A stretch of DNA of 64,000 nucleotides from Anaerolineae bacterium. Its GTDB lineage: Bacteria; Chloroflexota; Anaerolineae; Promineifilales; Promineifilaceae. Within the stretch, counting starts at the first letter, position 1; each line of letters begins with the position of its first letter. Position numbers and translations under genes: made by a program. The notes below the pieces were generated by a model, which worked only from the letters and a program-made list of their open reading frames with translations, did no database searches and was not told the origin of the DNA. Positions 28,360 to 36,701 of the stretch are shown here, one piece after another. The stretch lies in contig JADLAX010000054.1 of assembly GCA_020848035.1 (NCBI GenBank), forward strand, positions 1 through 64,000, written 5' to 3'.

Positions 28360-28432
<73 letters not shown>

Positions 28433-28445
28433 GAGAGCGAGCGGG

Positions 28446-28474
28446 ATCGTAGCCCACCTGAGGGTTGTTGTCAA
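28446..28474 (-). promoter_or_regulatory. Promoter of tRNA-Ala(CGC)
   Basis: On the reverse strand a consensus TTGACA (28474-28469), a 17-base spacer and TACGAT (28451-28446), ending 13 bases before the tRNA. Confidence 0.8.
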
Positions 28475-28549
28475 GGTTCAACTGCCTTACTATACTTAAA
28501 ATAACAACCCTCATTTTTTCCCGCACAAACTATCAATGGAGGTAACCTG

Positions 28550-28825
28550 ATGGAGAAAAAACACACGATTACGCTTGAATATTGCGTGCCCTGAAACTAC
28601 AGCAAACGCGCCGTCCGTGTGGCGGAAGATATTCTGAGCAACTACCAGCACGTCATCGACACGTTTACGTTTATCATGGGCGGTAAGGGTGCCTTTGACT
28701 TCAGGGTAAACGGTGAGCTGCTCTTCTCGAAAAAACAGCTCGGCCGCCATGCCGAGCCGGGTGAGGTGCTGGCGCTGTTCAAAGAGCTCATTGGCCCCGA
28801 CGTGGAGCCGTATCCCCAGAATTAA
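28550..28825 (+). CDS. SelW-like selenoprotein of the Rdx family, UGA read as selenocysteine
   Basis: A strong GGAGG seven bases before ATG 28550 opens a frame of 91 residues interrupted only by TGA at 28592-28594. The translation begins MEKKHTITLEYCVP, then the TGA, then NYSKRAVRVAEDIL. Reading TGA as Sec gives C12-V-P-U15, the CxxU redox motif of SelW/Rdx thioredoxin-like proteins. The remainder (GAFDFRVNGELLFSKKQLGR, then EVLALFKELIG) matches that family from end to end. A hairpin suited to a bacterial SECIS follows the TGA. The family is thought to act in thiol redox reactions. Conventional gene callers would report only the fragment after the TGA. A sequencing error (TGA for TGC) is the main alternative. 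Confidence 0.88.
28609..28624 (+). promoter_or_regulatory. Candidate bacterial SECIS hairpin within the selenoprotein gene
   Basis: CGCC (28609-28612) pairs with GGCG (28621-28624) around the 8-base loop GTCCGTGT. The loop begins 18 bases after the TGA and starts with G, as in the published bacterial SECIS pattern (loop with an early G, 16-37 bases downstream). Confidence 0.65.
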
Positions 28826-28826
28826 C

Positions 28827-28901
28827 ACCCCCTCCCTAACCCTCCCCCAGAGGGAGAGGGAACAGGCTTCCCCTCCCTGCGGGAGGGGGTTAGGGGGAGG
28901 G
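28827..28901. repeat. C/T- and G/A-rich palindromic repeat, family I
   Basis: CCCCCTCCCTAACCCTCCCC faces GGGGGTTAGGGGGAGGG, with an inner AGAGGGAGAGGGAA/TTCCCCTCCCT pairing. It lies between the convergent selenoprotein and zinc-ribbon genes. Confidence 0.85.
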
Positions 28902-28905
28902 AAAA

Positions 28906-29157
28906 TTACGTGATCCAATCACGGCTGTAGCGGTCCCAATCGCGGTGTTTGTAGCTGCGGATGCACTCTTTGCACACCTGAGCCGAGTCCACTTCGCCGC
29001 TGCTGCGCCAGCGCCAGCGCACAGTGCCCAGGTGGTTGCCACAGGTGGGCTGGTAACACACCGGGCAGACGATGCCGCTGGCCAGGGCACCGCTGCTGGT
29101 CTGGCCGTGGCCAAAGCGATCTTCTTTGTTGCAGATGTGGCAAAATTTGATGGCCAT
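28906..29157 (-). CDS. Small zinc-ribbon-like protein of unknown function
   Basis: 83 residues with four cysteine/histidine clusters: CHIC (6-9), CPVC (about 31-34), CGNH (about 39-42) and CKEC (about 62-65). These could bind two zinc ions in a treble-clef arrangement. The C-terminus is basic and aromatic (YKHRDWDRYSRDW). I recognise no family. It is preceded by a repeat and the 3HCDH-like gene on the same strand. Confidence 0.65.
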   Translation of the reverse strand: MAIKFCHICNKEDRFGHGQTSSGALASGIVCPVCYQPTCGNHLGTVRWRWRSSGEVDSAQVCKECIRSYKHRDWDRYSRDWIT

Positions 29158-29165
29158 GTGGTAAG

Positions 29166-29212
29166 AAGAGATGGGAGATTGGAGATTGCTTCACCAGAAT
29201 TCAATCTCTAAT
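29166..29212. repeat. Palindromic repeat, family E (GGAGATTGG word)
   Basis: GAGATGGGAGATTGGAGATTG faces CAATCTCTAATCG. It separates the zinc-ribbon gene from the 3HCDH-like gene and contains the TAG stop of the latter. A second member lies inside carB at 61441. Confidence 0.75.
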
Positions 29213-29966
29213 CGCCATATTTAAAAAAGCCTTCGCCGGATTTACGGCCGTATTTCCCCGCCAACACCAGCCGCTTCAGCAAAGGAGAGGGTCGGTAGCG
29301 ATCTTCGCCCCACTCGTCAAACAGGCCGTTCATGACGCCGAGCACGGTGTCCAGACCCAGATAGTCGGCCCATTCCAGCGGGCCGTAGGGGTAGTTGGTG
29401 CCCAGCTTCATCGCCTGGTCAATGTCGGCGGGGGTGGCGATGCCTTCCAGCAGGGCGCTGGCCGCCTCGTTGATGAGGCAGCAGACGGTGCGGGCCCGCA
29501 CCAGGCCAGGACCATCGGCAACAACGGCCGTTTCATACCCCAATCCCTCGATAAACTTTTTTGCTTGCGCCAGGCTGGATTCGGCCGTTTGCAGCCCCGC
29601 TGCCAGTTCGATCATGCCACCTTCTTTGCGCAGCGGCGGCACGATGCCAAAACCCACCACCCGGCCCGGCTTGGGCACCCAGGCGGCCGCCTGCGTCGTG
29701 CTAGTGGCCAGCGCCGAGGTCAGCAGCAGGGCATCCGGTGGGATGAAGGCGCTGAGCGCGGCCAACAGCTCTTCTTTGGCGGCGGCCGATTCGTTGTGCA
29801 GCTCGATGGCTACATCCACCCCGGTAGCATCGGGCATGGCGTAGCCGCTGTGCAGGGCGGAGGTGAAATCCTCCACCAGGTACACCACGGTGTCGTGTCC
29901 GGCCTGCGTACACAGCTGGCCCATTTGTTCCACAAAGGGCGATTCCCCGGCGATTACTACTTTCAT
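29208..29966 (-). CDS. 3-hydroxyacyl-CoA dehydrogenase-like protein with a degenerate NAD-binding start
   Basis: 252 residues. The C-terminal half carries the family motif GFGIVPPL (compare HFFNPV) and the helical domain GLVRARTVCCLINEAASALLEG ... DIDQAMKLGTNYPYGPLEWAD. At the N-terminus the expected GxGxxG loop is replaced by IAGESPFVEQM, and the protein is about 30 residues shorter than typical enzymes. It may be a catalytically altered relative. The stop codon lies in a family E repeat. Confidence 0.75.
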   Translation of the reverse strand: MKVVIAGESPFVEQMGQLCTQAGHDTVVYLVEDFTSALHSGYAMPDATGVDVAIELHNESAAAKEELLAALSAFIPPDALLLTSALATSTTQAAAWVPKPGRVVGFGIVPPLRKEGGMIELAAGLQTAESSLAQAKKFIEGLGYETAVVADGPGLVRARTVCCLINEAASALLEGIATPADIDQAMKLGTNYPYGPLEWADYLGLDTVLGVMNGLFDEWGEDRYRPSPLLKRLVLAGKYGRKSGEGFFKYGD

Positions 29967-29989
29967 GCAGTTTCCTCAAGTTTTTATTC

Positions 29990-30020
29990 ACCGCAGAGGA
30001 CGCAGAGAGCGCAGAGTTTA
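29990..30020. repeat. Tandem CGCAGAG words, family J
   Basis: ACCGCAGAGGACGCAGAGAGCGCAGAG is three imperfect copies of a 10-base word, without a complementary arm nearby. Confidence 0.6.
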
Positions 30021-30072
30021 TAAAAATCTCCGTGTTCTCTACGGTAAAACGAGTGCCGAATTATACCTAACT

Positions 30073-30858
30073 TTAGCCAACCGTGCGGAGGAAGTGGAGT
30101 ACGGCCGTATTAAACACTTCCGGCTGGTCGATGGGCGTACCGTGGCGCGAGTTTTCGATCACCAGCAGCCGCGCCGTGGGCAGCTGCCGCACGTACGCCT
30201 CCTTGTTGGCCACCGGCGTGTAATCCATGTCGCCGCTGATGACCAGCACCGGACATTGGATGCGACCCAGCCGCGTTCGCACGCTCCAGCCGATGAGCGC
30301 ATTGGTGGCTGCCCGGTACGCTTTGGGATCGTTTTCGCGCATTTGCTGGACAAACATCGCCAGGTACTCGGCCTGCGCTGGCTCTGGGAAGAGCCGCCCG
30401 CCAATGAACTGGCCGATTTTTTCCATGGACATGAAGTTGAGCACCAGCCGTCGCTGGACAATTTGCCACCGCTCCTTCAGGTTTTGCGGCACCAGCTCCG
30501 GGCCGCTGTTGACCACCGTCAGGCTGAGAAAGCGCTCCGGCTGGTCGACAGCCATCTGGAAGCCAATCATGCCGCCCATGGAGAGGCCAACCAAATGAAA
30601 GCGGTCGATGTGCAGCTGATCCAGCAGGGCAAAAACGTCGGCGGCAAACTGGGCCACGCTGTACGGGCCGGGCGGGCGAGCGGAACGGCCGTGTCCCCGC
30701 ACATCCACCACAATCACCCGAAACTCTTGGGCAAAATAGGCGCGCTGGTATTCCCAGGAACGGCCGTCGGTGCCTAGGCCATGCAACAAGAGCAGCGGCT
30801 CACCTGCCCCTTGTTCTTCATAATAAAGCGAAATAGCGTTTACAGTGGCGTGTGGCAT
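30073..30858 (-). CDS. Alpha/beta-fold hydrolase
   Basis: 261 residues. The oxyanion strand LLLLHGLGTDGRSW, nucleophile elbow GLSMGG (Ser at about 96), acid Asp in SGDMDYTP and base His in SRHGTPID are all present. It resembles the 3-oxoadipate enol-lactonase / bromoperoxidase-like branch, but the substrate is unknown. The ATG at 30858 is chosen over the adjoining TTG; AAGGAAGG lies just before it. It lies upstream of the 3HCDH-like gene on the same strand. Confidence 0.9.
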   Translation of the reverse strand: MPHATVNAISLYYEEQGAGEPLLLLHGLGTDGRSWEYQRAYFAQEFRVIVVDVRGHGRSARPPGPYSVAQFAADVFALLDQLHIDRFHLVGLSMGGMIGFQMAVDQPERFLSLTVVNSGPELVPQNLKERWQIVQRRLVLNFMSMEKIGQFIGGRLFPEPAQAEYLAMFVQQMRENDPKAYRAATNALIGWSVRTRLGRIQCPVLVISGDMDYTPVANKEAYVRQLPTARLLVIENSRHGTPIDQPEVFNTAVLHFLRTVG

Positions 30859-30887
30859 CAATCCTTCCTTGGCTGGAGGCGGGTCAG

Positions 30888-31367
30888 TTAAAGCAAAGAA
30901 TAACGATCGGCGGCAAACTGCTCATTGAGCAATTTTTGTGCCTTGTGCAGTTCAAAGTTAAACGCCGCCAGGGGCACAACGTAGAAAAACAAAAATATGG
31001 GCAGGATGGCCCACAGTTCCGAACGATCGCCCGCCAGGATGCCGCCGGAGACGACGGCCACGGCAAAAAATGACCAGATGACAATGATAAACCAGTGAAG
31101 CCGGGCGGTAATTTTCAGCGTAGTGGCGTCTAAATCATCCTGGATTTGCCCTACCAGGATAGGCAAAAAACTATTGCGGTAATGGATGATGCGCGAAATT
31201 TTGAAAGAGGCCCCTTCGATTTCCCCTTCAAATAAGTTGTGGTTGCGCGACAGCCCCAGGCGCAGCAGCTTGCGCGGCTCTACGACGGCCTGCAATTTTT
31301 GCCGCGCCCCGTCCTGGCTGAGCCGCGTCTTAATCTCGAAGGTTTGGTATGGGATAATCGCGATCAT
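30888..31367 (-). CDS. Unrecognised protein with two membrane helices
   Basis: 159 residues. An N-terminal soluble part (1-85) contains the string FEGEIEGASFKISRIIHYRN followed by SFLPILVGQI, a layout I recall from many uncharacterised bacterial proteins. Two adjacent helices follow (about 92-113 and 118-138), and a short charged tail. No catalytic residues are evident. It lies 29 bases upstream of the hydrolase on the same strand and is divergent from the large membrane protein at 31462. Confidence 0.7.
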   Translation of the reverse strand: MIAIIPYQTFEIKTRLSQDGARQKLQAVVEPRKLLRLGLSRNHNLFEGEIEGASFKISRIIHYRNSFLPILVGQIQDDLDATTLKITARLHWFIIVIWSFFAVAVVSGGILAGDRSELWAILPIFLFFYVVPLAAFNFELHKAQKLLNEQFAADRYSLL

Positions 31368-31461
31368 ATGCCTTCCGTCACGGCCGTTTCCCGTTGGTCA
31401 CATGCGAACAGTCGTGCTATGCTTATGTCGATACTTTGCACCATGAGGATGCCTACCTTCC

Positions 31462-33690
31462 ATGTCTGATCTGCAAGCGGTGACGGGCCAACTTTACATC
31501 GTTGACGGCGTAATGCAAACCGTTGATGTAACGTCTGCCGTTCCCGGCATCCTGGTACAGCCGCCCCCTAACAGAGCCCACCGCAGCCGCAGCCACGACT
31601 TCCTGTTTGCCCACCTGACCCTCAGCGGCAATGCGGAGGAGACGGCCGTTCTCGCCCAAGACCTGCTCGATCTCATCAGCCAGAAATTTTACAGCACCAG
31701 CGGCAGCCTCACCGCCGCCCTGCGCAGCGCCATGATGGCCGCCAACCAGACCCTGCTCCAGCGCAACCTCACCAGCAAGGAGGCCGTGCGCGAAGGGGGC
31801 CTCACCTGCATTGTGCTGCGTCAGGATGAGCTGTTCACCCTGCAAGCGGGCGAGACGCTGGCCCTGCTGGGCCATAATTTTGGCATCGAGCGGCTGCCAC
31901 CACGCCAGCCCGACCATATCACGCCGCTGGGACGCACCAGCGGGCTAGACATTCGCTACGCCCATCATCGGCTGCAATCGGGCGACCTGCTGCTGCTGGC
32001 CGACCCGCGCCTGAGCCACCTGCCCACCGACGATTTTAACGAGGCGCTGGTCGACACCGACATCGAATCGGGCCTGGACGCCCTCATCGACATCGTAGCC
32101 GATGAGTCGGCCCGGCTGCTGATGATTGAGTTCAACGACGATTCGCTGCTGGATTTGCCCGACGTGGTGACACCCCGCCCACGCGAAGGGCAGCTGGTGG
32201 CCCCCACGCCGCAGCCCCGCCGCAGCCCAGAAGCAGCCCCGACCCCGGCCGCGCCCAGCGAACGCCGCCCCCAGCCGGTACGCGACGGCCGTCCGGCCCC
32301 GGCCAAAGACAACATCCGCACCCTGCCCGCCATCGACCGGCAGCAGGTGGAGCATACCGCCCGCCGCGCTGGATCACAGGCGGCGCTGGGGCTGTCTACC
32401 TTCACCGCCTGGCTGGCCGAACTGCTAACCCGGCTGCGCCCACCGCGCCCGGCTCAGCCTCTCCCCGACGAAGAACCGACCAGCCTGGCCTGGCCGGTGG
32501 CCATTGCCGTGCTCATTCCCATTCTCATTGCCGTCGTTGTCTCGGGCGTCTACCTGGAGCGAGGGCGGGTGCAGCGTCTGTCGGAAATCCGGGCGGAGAT
32601 GAGCCAGCTCATCAGCCTGGCCGATGGCGCGGGCGAAGATGCGCTCCAGGCGCGGCAATATTACACCGATGCCCTGACGCTGGCCGTGGAGGCCGAAACC
32701 GAAGTGCGCCCCGGCGACGAAACGGTGGCCCAGCTGCGGGCCATCGCCCGGGAGCGGCTGGACGTGCTGGATGACGTGACGCGGTTGAGCGCACGGCCGT
32801 TTTTCGAGTTTAGCGAAGGTACCGCCCTCACCCACGTGGTGCTGCGCGATGGCTTCAACGGCGGCATTTTTATTTTAGACAAGGGCAACGGGCTGGTGTA
32901 CGAGTACGAAACCGACGACACCTACCTCAATCCGCTGACGCTGGAGCCGCAGGCGCGTGTTTTTAACGGGCAGGCGGTTGGCACCCAGGTGGCGGGCAGC
33001 GTCATCGACATGTTTTGGCGACCCGCAGGCAACGCCGTCAGCCGCGACGGGCTGGCGATGCTGGATAGCAGCGGCGCGCTGCTGACCTACCAGCCCAACC
33101 TGGACAGCACCTTTGCCGTGCCGCTGGACCTGGCCAGCGAGTGGCAGGCACCCATCGCCGTGGCCACTTTTGACGAACGACTCTACATTTTGGACATCGG
33201 CGCGCAGCTCATCTGGAAATATTTCCCCAACGGCGACGACTTTACCGCCAACGCCGACGACCGGGCCATCGCCTTTACGGAAGACCCCGACCTGGAGCAG
33301 GTGATTGATTTTGATATTTTTAGCCAGGATGGGGGCTTGGTGCTGCTGTACCGCGACGGCCGTATTCGTTATTACGACACCCGCTCGGGCCGCCTGGAAT
33401 GGGACGAGTCTGACCTGCTGACCAACGGCCTGCAAACGGCGCTGGTGGCACCCACCTCGGTGGAAATTGTAGGCCGGGGGTTAAACGCCTCGATTTTTAT
33501 TGCTGATCCGGGCAGCGGCCGTATCGTCCAGGTGAGCCGCCCCATCGGCCAGGTGCTGGCCCAATACCGCGCCACCGGCCCCAACGGCGAAGAGCTGTTC
33601 AGCCAGATCACCGACTTCGCCATCGCCGAAACGCCCCTGCGCGTCTTTGTCACCACCGGGCAAACGCTCTACCTGGCTGTGCAAGAGTAA
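31462..33690 (+). CDS. PP2C-like / membrane / propeller-like fusion protein of unknown function
   Basis: 742 residues. The first about 230 resemble a PP2C phosphatase fold (SRSHDFLFAHLTLSGN..., GSLTAALRSAMMAANQTLLQ..., GLTCIVLRQDELFTLQAGET, SGDLLLLADPRL). The metal-binding aspartates of active enzymes are not clearly conserved, so it may be a pseudophosphatase. A Pro-rich linker (about 235-290) and one membrane helix (about 345-365) follow. The outer part reads as repeated strands like a beta-propeller (FILDKGNGLVYEYE, LYILDIGAQLIWKY and SIFIADPGSGRIVQVS). The layout suggests transmembrane signalling. Confidence 0.65.
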   Translation: MSDLQAVTGQLYIVDGVMQTVDVTSAVPGILVQPPPNRAHRSRSHDFLFAHLTLSGNAEETAVLAQDLLDLISQKFYSTSGSLTAALRSAMMAANQTLLQRNLTSKEAVREGGLTCIVLRQDELFTLQAGETLALLGHNFGIERLPPRQPDHITPLGRTSGLDIRYAHHRLQSGDLLLLADPRLSHLPTDDFNEALVDTDIESGLDALIDIVADESARLLMIEFNDDSLLDLPDVVTPRPREGQLVAPTPQPRRSPEAAPTPAAPSERRPQPVRDGRPAPAKDNIRTLPAIDRQQVEHTARRAGSQAALGLSTFTAWLAELLTRLRPPRPAQPLPDEEPTSLAWPVAIAVLIPILIAVVVSGVYLERGRVQRLSEIRAEMSQLISLADGAGEDALQARQYYTDALTLAVEAETEVRPGDETVAQLRAIARERLDVLDDVTRLSARPFFEFSEGTALTHVVLRDGFNGGIFILDKGNGLVYEYETDDTYLNPLTLEPQARVFNGQAVGTQVAGSVIDMFWRPAGNAVSRDGLAMLDSSGALLTYQPNLDSTFAVPLDLASEWQAPIAVATFDERLYILDIGAQLIWKYFPNGDDFTANADDRAIAFTEDPDLEQVIDFDIFSQDGGLVLLYRDGRIRYYDTRSGRLEWDESDLLTNGLQTALVAPTSVEIVGRGLNASIFIADPGSGRIVQVSRPIGQVLAQYRATGPNGEELFSQITDFAIAETPLRVFVTTGQTLYLAVQE

Positions 33691-33735
33691 GAGAGATTCT
33701 ATTTTGGGTCTTGAGGAATTCAGGGGTTTACAATC

Positions 33736-33776
33736 CGTGAAACGTGAAACGTGACCAGAGACATCACGCTTCACGC
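33736..33776. repeat. Palindromic repeat, family A (GTGAAAC word), shorter arm
   Basis: CGTGAAACGTGAAACGTGA faces TCACGCTTCACG. It lies between the fusion protein gene and the antirepressor gene. Confidence 0.8.
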
Positions 33777-33810
33777 CAAATCCTACCTCGATTTTTTACA
33801 GGCATGTGAT

Positions 33811-34605
33811 ATGACTGCACTTCAACCAACTGAACAAAAAACAGTACTGTTTAGAGAGAATGAGATTACGGCCGTTATTGCCAACGGCCGTGTTTATGTG
33901 CCCCTGCGCACCATCTGCAACAATCTCGGGGTGGCCTGGTCTGCCCAGCGGCAGCGCATTTTGCGCGACCCGGTGCTGTCTGAAGCAATGACCCCCGTGA
34001 TCGTTACGATCACGGGTACCGGCCAGGAGGTGGAAGCGCAGTGCCTGCCGCTGGAATACCTCAATGGCTGGCTGTTTGGCATCAACGCCAGCCGTGTTGA
34101 TGCCGCTGTACGGGATGATCTGATCGCCTACCAAAGAGAATGCTACCGGGTTCTTTATGAGGCGACCCAGGACGGCCGTTTAACCACCGACGCCGATATG
34201 GACATCGAAGCGCTGCTGGCGCAGGACTCCCCAGCGGCCCAGGCGTACCAGATGGCGATGGCCGTGGTGCGCATGGCCCGGCAGCAGCTCATCATGGAAG
34301 CGCGGTTAGATACGGCCGTAAACACCCTGGCCGAGCATGGTGAACGGCTGGACCAGTTGGAAGCGGCCGTTGGCGGGGAGCACGTCACTGAGGTCCAGGC
34401 GGCTCAAATTAGCCAGGCGGTAAAAGCCGTGGCCTTGGCCATTGGCAAGAAAACGGGTCGCAATGAATTTGGGGCCTGCTATGGCGAAATTTACCGGCGT
34501 TTTGGCGTAAGCTCCTACAAATTGGTGCCCAAACGCAAATTCCAGGCCGTCATGGATTTCTTAAACGAGTGGCTGCAAAGCCAGATTGGCGACAGTCCCT
34601 TCTAA
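33811..34605 (+). CDS. Solitary phage-type antirepressor
   Basis: 264 residues from ATG 33811. The N-terminus (residues about 8-115) is a P22 antirepressor domain (VLFRENEITAVIANGRVYVPLR..., LGVAWSAQRQRI, CLPLEYLNGWLFGINASRV and LIAYQRECYRVL). A coiled segment and a C-terminal domain typical of phage antirepressors follow. No other phage gene is nearby. Four ACGGCCGT octamers lie in the gene, so it has probably been resident long enough to take on the host's motif. Its last four bases overlap the histidine kinase gene on the other strand. Confidence 0.82.
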   Translation: MTALQPTEQKTVLFRENEITAVIANGRVYVPLRTICNNLGVAWSAQRQRILRDPVLSEAMTPVIVTITGTGQEVEAQCLPLEYLNGWLFGINASRVDAAVRDDLIAYQRECYRVLYEATQDGRLTTDADMDIEALLAQDSPAAQAYQMAMAVVRMARQQLIMEARLDTAVNTLAEHGERLDQLEAAVGGEHVTEVQAAQISQAVKAVALAIGKKTGRNEFGACYGEIYRRFGVSSYKLVPKRKFQAVMDFLNEWLQSQIGDSPF

Positions 34606-35954
34606 CGAGCCAGCGGCAGCTCGATGATAAACGTGGCCCCCTGCCCTGGTGCACTTTCGGCCCAGATACGGCCGTTGTGCCCCCCCACAATCGAACGGGC
34701 AATGGCCAACCCCAAACCAGAACCACCCTCGTGCCGCTGGCGCGACTTATCACCCCGGTAAAAACGATCAAACACGTGAGCCAGCTCGGCAGCGTCCATA
34801 CCGGGGCCGCTGTCTTCCACCTGAAGCTGCACGGCCGTTCCCACCTGCCGCGCCTTGAGCTGAATACGGCCGTTTTCCGGCGTATAGCGCAGCGCATTGC
34901 CTACCAAATTGTCCAGCACCTGCGCCATGCGATCCGGGTCCACCAGCACATCGGGTAGGTTGGACGGCGCGTCGAACCCCAGCGCGATCCGCTTTTGCTG
35001 CGCGGCGGGGGCATGGGCCACGACGGCCCGCTCTAGCAAGCTTTGCGGCGGCACCAGGCGCTGCGCCAGGGGCAGTTCACCCGCCTCGGCCAGAGAGAGC
35101 AGGCGCAAATCTTCCACCAGCCGGTTGAGGCGGCGCGCCTCGTCGTGAATCACGTCGAACGTTTCGGGGGTGGGCGGCAGCACACCATCGCTGAGCGCCT
35201 CGGCATGGCCCAAAATGAGGCTGAGCGGCGTGCGTAAATCGTGGGCAATGTCGGCGGTCATCTGGCGGCGCAGGTCGCGCGATTTGGCCAGATCGGCGCT
35301 CATCTGGTTAAACGAGGTAGCCAGCTGGCCCAACTCATCGTCGGAGCGCACGGGCACCTGCTGGGCCAGGTCGCCCTGGGCCACCGCCTGGGTCGCCTGG
35401 GTGATCTCTTGCAGCGGTTTGGTGAGGCTGCGCGCCAGCACCACGCCAATGAGGAGGGAAACGGCCGTTGCCCCCAGCGCCGCCAGAAAAATCGCCCGGT
35501 TGACCCGCGTAGAAAAGTCGGTGCGCGGGGGCTGCTGCATCATGCCCCCACCGCGCATGCGGGTTTCTGAAAAAACGACCAGTCCCACCGTCTGGCCGTC
35601 TACCTCGATGGGAACTCCCTGGTTGAGCCAGCCACGCGGCACGCGGTCACCCACCTGCTGGGTTAGCCCGCCTAGCACCACATTACCCTGGGTATCAGCA
35701 ACAAGAAACTGACGGGAACGGCCGTTTTCCGGCCCCACACCGCCAATGCCAATGCGGTCCAGATTGTCCCAGCTGCCCGTCGCTTCATAATAATTCACCA
35801 GCTGGGTCATCAAGGCGCTGTCCGATTGCGCCTCGGCAAAGGTGTTGAACTCGCTGGAAGAAACACGCCCGGCAAAAAAGGCCACCAGGGCAATGCCCAC
35901 CAGGCTTACCAGCAAAAAGGCCATGCTCAGCTTGAAGACCAACGAACGGATCAT
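34602..35954 (-). CDS. Sensor histidine kinase, second gene of a two-component pair
   Basis: 450 residues. Two membrane helices (about 8-28 and 150-172) enclose an extracytoplasmic sensor region. HAMP, dimerisation/phosphoacceptor (IAHDLRTPLSLILGHAEAL, where His is the phosphorylated residue) and ATPase domains (NLVGNALRYTPENG, DSGPGMD and GSGLGLAIARSIV) follow. It would phosphorylate the response regulator encoded three bases upstream. The signal is unknown. Confidence 0.95.
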   Translation of the reverse strand: MIRSLVFKLSMAFLLVSLVGIALVAFFAGRVSSSEFNTFAEAQSDSALMTQLVNYYEATGSWDNLDRIGIGGVGPENGRSRQFLVADTQGNVVLGGLTQQVGDRVPRGWLNQGVPIEVDGQTVGLVVFSETRMRGGGMMQQPPRTDFSTRVNRAIFLAALGATAVSLLIGVVLARSLTKPLQEITQATQAVAQGDLAQQVPVRSDDELGQLATSFNQMSADLAKSRDLRRQMTADIAHDLRTPLSLILGHAEALSDGVLPPTPETFDVIHDEARRLNRLVEDLRLLSLAEAGELPLAQRLVPPQSLLERAVVAHAPAAQQKRIALGFDAPSNLPDVLVDPDRMAQVLDNLVGNALRYTPENGRIQLKARQVGTAVQLQVEDSGPGMDAAELAHVFDRFYRGDKSRQRHEGGSGLGLAIARSIVGGHNGRIWAESAPGQGATFIIELPLAR

Positions 35955-35957
35955 GGG

Positions 35958-36641
35958 TTACTCCGGCGCAAAGCGGTAGCCGACGCCGTAAACCGTCTCC
36001 ACGTAGCGCGGCTGGCGCGGGTTTGGTTCGATTTTGGCCCGCAAATTTTTGATGTGCACATCCACCGTGCGCTCAGAACCTTCGAAGCTGGTGCCCTGCA
36101 AGCGGTCCAGCAAATCCAGCCGGGAGAAGGCGCGGCCCGGCGACCCCATCAAAATGGCCAGCAGATCAAATTCAGAGCGGGTGAGATCGATCCGCTCCCC
36201 TTCAACCTCCACCAAAAAACGCTCCAGGTCCAGCGAGATGCCCGCCACGCGCAGCCGGGCGCTGCTCTCGACGGGCTGGCTGCCCCGGCGCAGCACGGCG
36301 CGCACCCGGGCCAGCAGTTCACGCGGGCTGAACGGCTTGGTCACATAATCGTCGGCACCCAGCTCCAGGCCGATAATTCTGTCATCTTCTTCCACTTTGG
36401 CGGTGAGCAAGATGATCGGCGTTTGCCGTTCCTGGCGGTGTACGCGCATAAATTCATGGCCATCCATCTCCGGCATCATGATGTCTAGCAGGATCAGGTC
36501 GGGTTTTTCCTGGCGAGCGATGAAGAGGGCCTCACGGCCGTTTCTGGCCGTCACCACCCGGAAACCACCCTGCTCCAGATATGCCTTCACCAGGTTCACC
36601 AGCCGGGCTTCGTCATCAACGACCAATACAGTTTTGCTCAT
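35958..36641 (-). CDS. OmpR-family response regulator
   Basis: 227 residues: a receiver domain with the acidic pocket VVDDEARL and phosphoacceptor Asp in DLILLDIMMPEMDG, Lys in VTKPFSPREL, then a winged-helix DNA-binding domain (LTRSEFDLLAILMGSPGRAFSR, then VDVHIKNLRAKIEPNPRQPRYV and ETVYGVGYRF). GGGAGA precedes the ATG. It is the first gene of the pair with the kinase at 34602. Confidence 0.97.
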   Translation of the reverse strand: MSKTVLVVDDEARLVNLVKAYLEQGGFRVVTARNGREALFIARQEKPDLILLDIMMPEMDGHEFMRVHRQERQTPIILLTAKVEEDDRIIGLELGADDYVTKPFSPRELLARVRAVLRRGSQPVESSARLRVAGISLDLERFLVEVEGERIDLTRSEFDLLAILMGSPGRAFSRLDLLDRLQGTSFEGSERTVDVHIKNLRAKIEPNPRQPRYVETVYGVGYRFAPE

Positions 36642-36655
36642 GGTTGTCTCCCGTA

Positions 36656-36701
36656 GAGACGTTGCAATGCAACGTCTCTACCATGCAACGCCTCTACGAC
36701 A
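36656..36701. repeat. Palindromic repeat, family F
   Basis: A perfect 29-base palindrome (GTAGAGACGTTGCAA followed by TGCAACGTCTCTAC), plus a partial third arm CATGCAACGCCTCTACGA. It lies between trhO and the response regulator gene and overlaps the end of trhO. Confidence 0.9.

Noticed and set aside
28592..28594. TGA as a pseudogene-making stop or sequencing error
   Set aside because: The stop is at the exact catalytic position of a family known for Sec, the flanks stay in frame and conserved, the ribosome site is intact and a SECIS-like hairpin follows. The error option is kept as a check in the finding.
33811..34605. Prophage remnant
   Set aside because: Only the antirepressor is phage-like; neighbours are a membrane fusion protein and a two-component system, with no integrase, att site or structural gene.
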